Positions 60,374 through 64,000 of a DNA stretch of 64,000 bases are shown here, piece by piece. The notes beneath the pieces are model-generated. The model had not been told where the DNA came from. It saw nothing but the letters and a program-made list of their open reading frames with translations, and searched no databases. The translations under genes and the position numbers were made by a program. Source of the DNA: JAVBKX01 sp031553835. Lineage in GTDB: Bacteria > Bacteroidota > Bacteroidia > Bacteroidales > Azobacteroidaceae. The stretch's first letter is position 1. Each line of letters opens with the position of its first letter. The stretch covers positions 1 through 64,000 of the forward strand of contig JAVBKX010000001.1 of the NCBI GenBank assembly GCA_031553835.1, in the 5' to 3' direction.

Positions 60374-61945
60374 TCAAAAACCAAAATCGTCTATTTCGAC
60401 TTCCCTGACTTTTTCATATTCCGGCTTTTTCACTATTTGATGCGTCTCGTTTGCAACAACATAAATAGCACGGGAGGGGCGTACCGGACAAATATATTCA
60501 CAACCTCCGCAACCAACACAAATATCCGGAGTGACATGCGGAATCCGCAACGATCCTTTATATTCTACCATTTTTACAGCCTGAGTCGGGCAATGCTCGG
60601 AACAAGCTCCACAATCGGTTTCATCGGTATAGACAACACAACGTTCCCTCGCTAAATGAGCAATTCCTAATTGGGTGGTAATTTTTTCTTCTGCCGATAA
60701 TGATCCCAACGCTTTATTCGGACAAACATCGGTACAAATCGTACAATTATAATTACAAAAACCAGATTCGTAATTCAACCTGGGTTTCAGTAAATAATCA
60801 AATCCGAATTGAAATCCGGCAGGTTTGATAATTTGGCTGGGGCATTTTACTACACAATAATGGCATGCTGTACATTTTTCCGTAAACCGTTTCAAATTTC
60901 CGGCTCCCGGAGGCAACACCGGAAGCGCCGGCTTTGTTTTGTTTTTGCCGATACAAGCGGAAAGAAAAGGTGCTGTGGCAACTACGGTAGTTGTCAAAGC
61001 AAAAAATGATCGGCGAGAAGCAGAATCCGGCCCTTTACCTGTCAAGGTTTTTTCTTCTTTAATTTCAATCTCAACCGGTATCTTTTCTTTCTTTGAAAAA
61101 GTTACGGGTTTATAATGCAATGCGTTTCGATTGCAAACAGACAGACAATTAAAGCAGGTAACACAACGGGAATTATCTACAATCTGACTTTTACTATTGA
61201 TACACTCTGCCTTGCAATTTCGTTCGCACAATCCGCACGAATTGCATTTTTCTTTATCGACATCTATTCTAAAGAGAGAGAACCGTGAAAATACACTTAA
61301 TAATCCTCCTACCGGACACAGGGTATTGCAAAACAACCGTCCTCGCCAGGCCGATAATACGGCAAACAACAGTAATATGAGAATGGCGGCCACGAAAGAT
61401 GCAATGCTGATATTATAAATGCTTATATGGTATAGCGAATAATTACCTGTTGACGACAGAACTGCCGCCAATGCATTATTTCCAAAAACGACAAGCGGAC
61501 GCAATAAATTCCCGACAATCCGTCCAAAATTACTGTAGGGATCGAGATAAGATAATAAATGCGTGCTACCGACCAGGAATAGTATAATTGTAATGCCTAA
61601 TAGGATATATCGCAAGATATTATTAGCCGGATGGAACAAAAACCGACGTTGTTTCCTGCCTTTTTTCTTTTTACCGGACAATCCCGACATCCGGATAAAT
61701 ACATCCTGCAAAATACCTGAGGGACAAATAAAAGCACAATACAATCGTCCGAAAAGAAAAGTAAACAATAACAAAAGTACAACTGTCAATGCAGCACCCT
61801 CCAAAATGGCCGGAACCAATTGCAATTCAAGCACCCGGTCAAAAAAATGAGGAAGTTTCCGGTTATAATCGATAAACAAACAACCGATTAGGAGCAACGA
61901 AAGTATTGCAACTGCAACCCGTGTACCTTTCAATTTATTCATCAA
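60374..61945 (-). CDS. Membrane polyferredoxin (NapH/MauN-type, multiple 4Fe-4S)
   Basis: 523 aa. The N-terminal half has membrane helices with two CxxxCP motifs (FICPSG, TLCPVGG), as in NapH/RdxA proteins. Soluble clusters follow: CNSCGLCERNC and CVTCFNCLSVC. A Tat-like SRRSFFA and a hydrophobic segment precede a second ferredoxin part with CTACHYCVVKC, CNYNCTICTDVC, CGACSEHC and CVGCGGCEYIC. It probably passes electrons between the quinone pool or cytoplasm and periplasmic acceptors. It overlaps the upstream DUF362 gene by 4 nt. Confidence 0.9.
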   Translation of the reverse strand: MMNKLKGTRVAVAILSLLLIGCLFIDYNRKLPHFFDRVLELQLVPAILEGAALTVVLLLLFTFLFGRLYCAFICPSGILQDVFIRMSGLSGKKKKGRKQRRFLFHPANNILRYILLGITIILFLVGSTHLLSYLDPYSNFGRIVGNLLRPLVVFGNNALAAVLSSTGNYSLYHISIYNISIASFVAAILILLLFAVLSAWRGRLFCNTLCPVGGLLSVFSRFSLFRIDVDKEKCNSCGLCERNCKAECINSKSQIVDNSRCVTCFNCLSVCNRNALHYKPVTFSKKEKIPVEIEIKEEKTLTGKGPDSASRRSFFALTTTVVATAPFLSACIGKNKTKPALPVLPPGAGNLKRFTEKCTACHYCVVKCPSQIIKPAGFQFGFDYLLKPRLNYESGFCNYNCTICTDVCPNKALGSLSAEEKITTQLGIAHLARERCVVYTDETDCGACSEHCPTQAVKMVEYKGSLRIPHVTPDICVGCGGCEYICPVRPSRAIYVVANETHQIVKKPEYEKVREVEIDDFGF

Positions 61946-62880
61946 ATTTTGATCCGTTCTATTTTTAAGCTCTTCAAATTAGTAGTACCTAATTTCAATG
62001 CTTCACCTTTTTCTATATGTCCCACATCTGCCAACGGCATTTTTTCTACCTGATTGAAAAATTGTAATGCAGCGGTATCAGCAGCAACAATATCAGAAGT
62101 AATAATTAATGTTTTAAGCAACGACACATCGTTTTCACTTTTCCCTTGCGGACCATTTTGGCGCATCACACGATAAGCATCGATAATGTTCAACACCGGC
62201 TTTTTGTTCCAGGTACAAACATCAGCAATACATTGTTGCAAATCATTGGCATGAAAAAACTGACGATCCCATACAATACCCATATAATTTTTCATGGCGA
62301 TACTCATCTTGGCCCCCCCATGATTCTTCAATACAGGCACATTGATCCAGGCATCTGCATCCAATAATGCTTCATGTATTTTCGTTTTCTTCAAACTCAC
62401 TCCCTTTGGAAGATCCACTTCTTTATAATATTGCTCGTCATGTCCGGGAGCCATTACACCCCCTGCCGCTTTCACCGCTTCGGCTATACCGCTGGTTTGA
62501 TAACATTTTTGCCAGTTATCGCATGTGTGATCAAAAACGGTCACTTTGGATGCTCCGGCGGCAAAACATTGTTTCACTAACGCCCCAATCAGTAGAGGAT
62601 TAGTATTGGCAGCACGCTGCGGCGTTCGGTCCCAACCGATATTAGGTTTAATCACCACATGCTGGCCTTTTTTGATATATTTATTCAATCCGCCTAAAGC
62701 ATTCAATGCCTTATTCAACATCACATCCGGTTCGCCACCCATTACAGCAACCATATCCGGCGATGCTTGTTCTACATTTACTTCATTATGAATCAATGAA
62801 GCATGTAACTTATCAAAACTTAAAACCGAAAGGGCAGCTGTAGCCATAGCGCCTTTCTTGAAAAATTCACGACGTTTCAT
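61942..62880 (-). CDS. DUF362 protein with Tat signal
   Basis: 312 aa. Start MKRREFFKKGAMATAALSVL is a Tat signal (RRxFF). The DUF362 domain is visible in HVVIKPNIGWDRTPQRAANT, VFDHTCDNW and VPVLKNHGGAKMSIAMKNYM. DUF362 proteins are often fused to or encoded beside ferredoxins and are proposed iron-sulphur or electron-transfer accessory proteins. Stop and start overlap (ATGA) with the polyferredoxin gene, so the two act together. Confidence 0.9.
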   Translation of the reverse strand: MKRREFFKKGAMATAALSVLSFDKLHASLIHNEVNVEQASPDMVAVMGGEPDVMLNKALNALGGLNKYIKKGQHVVIKPNIGWDRTPQRAANTNPLLIGALVKQCFAAGASKVTVFDHTCDNWQKCYQTSGIAEAVKAAGGVMAPGHDEQYYKEVDLPKGVSLKKTKIHEALLDADAWINVPVLKNHGGAKMSIAMKNYMGIVWDRQFFHANDLQQCIADVCTWNKKPVLNIIDAYRVMRQNGPQGKSENDVSLLKTLIITSDIVAADTAALQFFNQVEKMPLADVGHIEKGEALKLGTTNLKSLKIERIKI

Positions 62881-62932
62881 ATTTAGTTATGAGTTACAAG
62901 TGACATGTTACAAGTATATTCTCTGTATTTTA

Positions 62933-63328
62933 TTAAATAATCCAGGGAAATTTGAAACAATCTTCGTTGTACAAGGCATAATCGGCATTACCGTTAACGG
63001 CAAAAGTACGAATCAGTGCTGCCCCTTCCAATAGAGATTGAGCGTATTTCAAAGTAACCCCCGTTTTTACACGATCTTCCACCAATAAAATTTTCCGATC
63101 TCTGAATTCAAAATCGACAGGAGACATCAATCGGGGTGCATCATAGCGTGGACGCTGCTGCGGATCGCGTAAGTTTATCTTTAGCAATTGAACTTCAATA
63201 TCTAACCGCTGATTTAAAATGGCAGCAGGAATAATACCGCCATTGGCAATCGCGACTATAAGATCAAAGGTTTCTGTAAATTGAATATTCCGAAAACGAT
63301 CCAGTACTTCATCAAAAGACTTCAACAC
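62933..63328 (-). CDS. Phosphoribosyltransferase-family protein
   Basis: 131 aa, type I PRTase fold. The PRPP loop reads ILLVEDRVKTGVTL, where most members have two acidic residues (DDxxxTG); here the second position is Arg. The early AIANGGIIPA is the other conserved loop. It lacks a clear hood, so the substrate base cannot be assigned. It starts 14 nt after the S-component gene, suggesting a joint role in vitamin or nucleobase salvage. Confidence 0.8.
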   Translation of the reverse strand: MLKSFDEVLDRFRNIQFTETFDLIVAIANGGIIPAAILNQRLDIEVQLLKINLRDPQQRPRYDAPRLMSPVDFEFRDRKILLVEDRVKTGVTLKYAQSLLEGAALIRTFAVNGNADYALYNEDCFKFPWII

Positions 63329-63342
63329 ACTTCTCCACTACA

Positions 63343-63855
63343 TTAATATTTCGAAATCAGTTTCAACACACCATAACCGCCCAACACTTGAATCAACATA
63401 CCCGGAATACCCAACCGGAAATCTTGTGCAGCAACAAAAAAATCTTTCACAATGGCCCATTCAACCAATGTACCCACCACTTGATATGCAAGGACAACGA
63501 TCAACAATGACAGGATGGAAACTCCTTTTGAACGTTGAGCAACCAAGGCGGCTGCAGATGCCAACAAGGTCGATTTTATCAAAATAACCGGCAACATCTC
63601 CGTTCCCGGCATTCCAAATAAATAATGGTTAGCCAATGGAGAAAAAAACGCAGTCATCAGACCAACTGTCCAACCGCATTTATAAGCTCCGATCAATGTG
63701 AAGAAATAAATGGGAAGCAACATCAATCCACCATTAGGAACCAAATGGCACAACTGGGGCAATAACAAATTACCGGCCGTAAACAATATTGCAAATAAAT
63801 AGGCTTTCACGTCATTGTATTGGAAAGCATAAGTCTTAATAGCGCTTGTAGTCAT
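63343..63855 (-). CDS. ECF-transporter S-component-like membrane protein
   Basis: 170 aa with five to six membrane helices (LFAILFTAGNLLLPQLCHLV, LPIYFFTLIGAYKCGWTVGL, and others). Size and pattern match S components of energy-coupling-factor vitamin transporters. No EcfA/EcfT genes are nearby, as normal for shared-module systems. The neighbouring phosphoribosyltransferase would fit a base or vitamin precursor as substrate; this is inference. A -7 box TACATTTG (minus) is at 63885-63892. Confidence 0.75.
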   Translation of the reverse strand: MTTSAIKTYAFQYNDVKAYLFAILFTAGNLLLPQLCHLVPNGGLMLLPIYFFTLIGAYKCGWTVGLMTAFFSPLANHYLFGMPGTEMLPVILIKSTLLASAAALVAQRSKGVSILSLLIVVLAYQVVGTLVEWAIVKDFFVAAQDFRLGIPGMLIQVLGGYGVLKLISKY

Positions 63856-63884
63856 AAAAATAGTTGTTAATAAAGATTATGATG

Positions 63885-63892
63885 CAAATGTA
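63885..63892 (-). promoter_or_regulatory. -7 box of the S-component/PRTase operon
   Basis: TACATTTG on the minus strand, 30 nt before the S-component start. Confidence 0.5.
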
Positions 63893-63977
63893 ATAATTTT
63901 AATCGAGAGAATATATCAATTGATGATTCGCAACGAATTGTAGCGTTTTTTAACAATACTTTTCAAAAAAATCACTA

Positions 63978-63985
63978 CCTTTGAA
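63978..63985 (+). promoter_or_regulatory. -7 box of a gene beyond the window
   Basis: TACCTTTG on the plus strand, 15 nt before the window end; the gene it serves is not in view. Confidence 0.45.
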
Positions 63986-64000
63986 AAAAGAAAATTACTC

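Overview
The window comes from a member of the Bacteroidota, most likely order Bacteroidales. The evidence is the recurring -7 box TAnnTTTG (often with TTG/TTTG about 19-20 nt upstream), two large secreted proteins with type IX secretion (T9SS type A) sorting tails, lipoproteins with acidic residues after the lipobox Cys, an RRM-type RNA-binding protein with a long leader, a GG-type natural-product precursor, and a sodium-pumping methylmalonyl-CoA decarboxylase operon typical of propionate-forming Bacteroidales. Genus cannot be fixed from sequence reading alone.

Layout. 1-4.9 kb: tail of an Rhs locus, with a main Rhs C-terminus (5' end outside the window), its probable RDD-family membrane immunity partner, a displaced second Rhs core plus tip with a membrane-anchored partner, and an orphan duplicated-domain immunity candidate that still carries the last ~30 codons of a lost toxin. 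Two 87-bp repeats with a strong hairpin punctuate the units. 4.9-9 kb: Na+/solute symporter, TPR protein, secreted esterase. 8.8-15.2 kb: AT-rich accessory stretch with decayed carboxypeptidase-regulatory-domain paralogues, a lipoprotein/XRE divergon with palindromic operators, a mini zinc-ribbon ORF, an IS1595-type transposase with a passenger ORF, and a GG-leader peptide gene broken by a stop codon. 15.3-20.6 kb: MltF-like lytic transglycosylase, RRM protein, GH76 lipoprotein, and an IS1634-type element flanked by the last 33 codons of an AraC regulator.

20.6-25.3 kb: epimerase and decarboxylase subunits (mce-mmdA-gamma-like-biotin carrier-beta) converting methylmalonyl-CoA to propionyl-CoA with Na+ export. 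25.4-33.4 kb: ECF sigma/TonB-type anti-sigma pair, DUF4143 ATPase, LD-carboxypeptidase, gyrB, rpsT, tRNA-Glu, recO, tRNA-Arg. 33.7-37.2 kb: five-gene operon with a VTC-fold polyphosphate-polymerase-like protein, a DUF4956 membrane protein and a DUF2490 outer-membrane protein. 37.2-49.8 kb: ferritin, GLUG-repeat surface protein, M4 metalloprotease, then a propeller histidine kinase and LytTR response regulator separated by a Uma2 gene. 50-54.7 kb: FkbH-ACP-(VOC relic)-MBOAT-SGNH cluster, which looks like a route for making a carrier-bound three-carbon acyl group and placing it on an envelope polymer. 54.7-64 kb: housekeeping and accessory genes including cobalamin adenosyltransferase (fits the B12-dependent methylmalonyl-CoA pathway), dprA, corA, a polyferredoxin/DUF362 pair, a phosphoribosyltransferase and an ECF-type S component.

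The strongest candidates for new biology are the Rhs cassette array with its hairpin repeats and membrane-type immunity genes, the FkbH/ACP/MBOAT/SGNH cluster, and the VTC-DUF4956-DUF2490 operon. I saw no CRISPR array and no rRNA.
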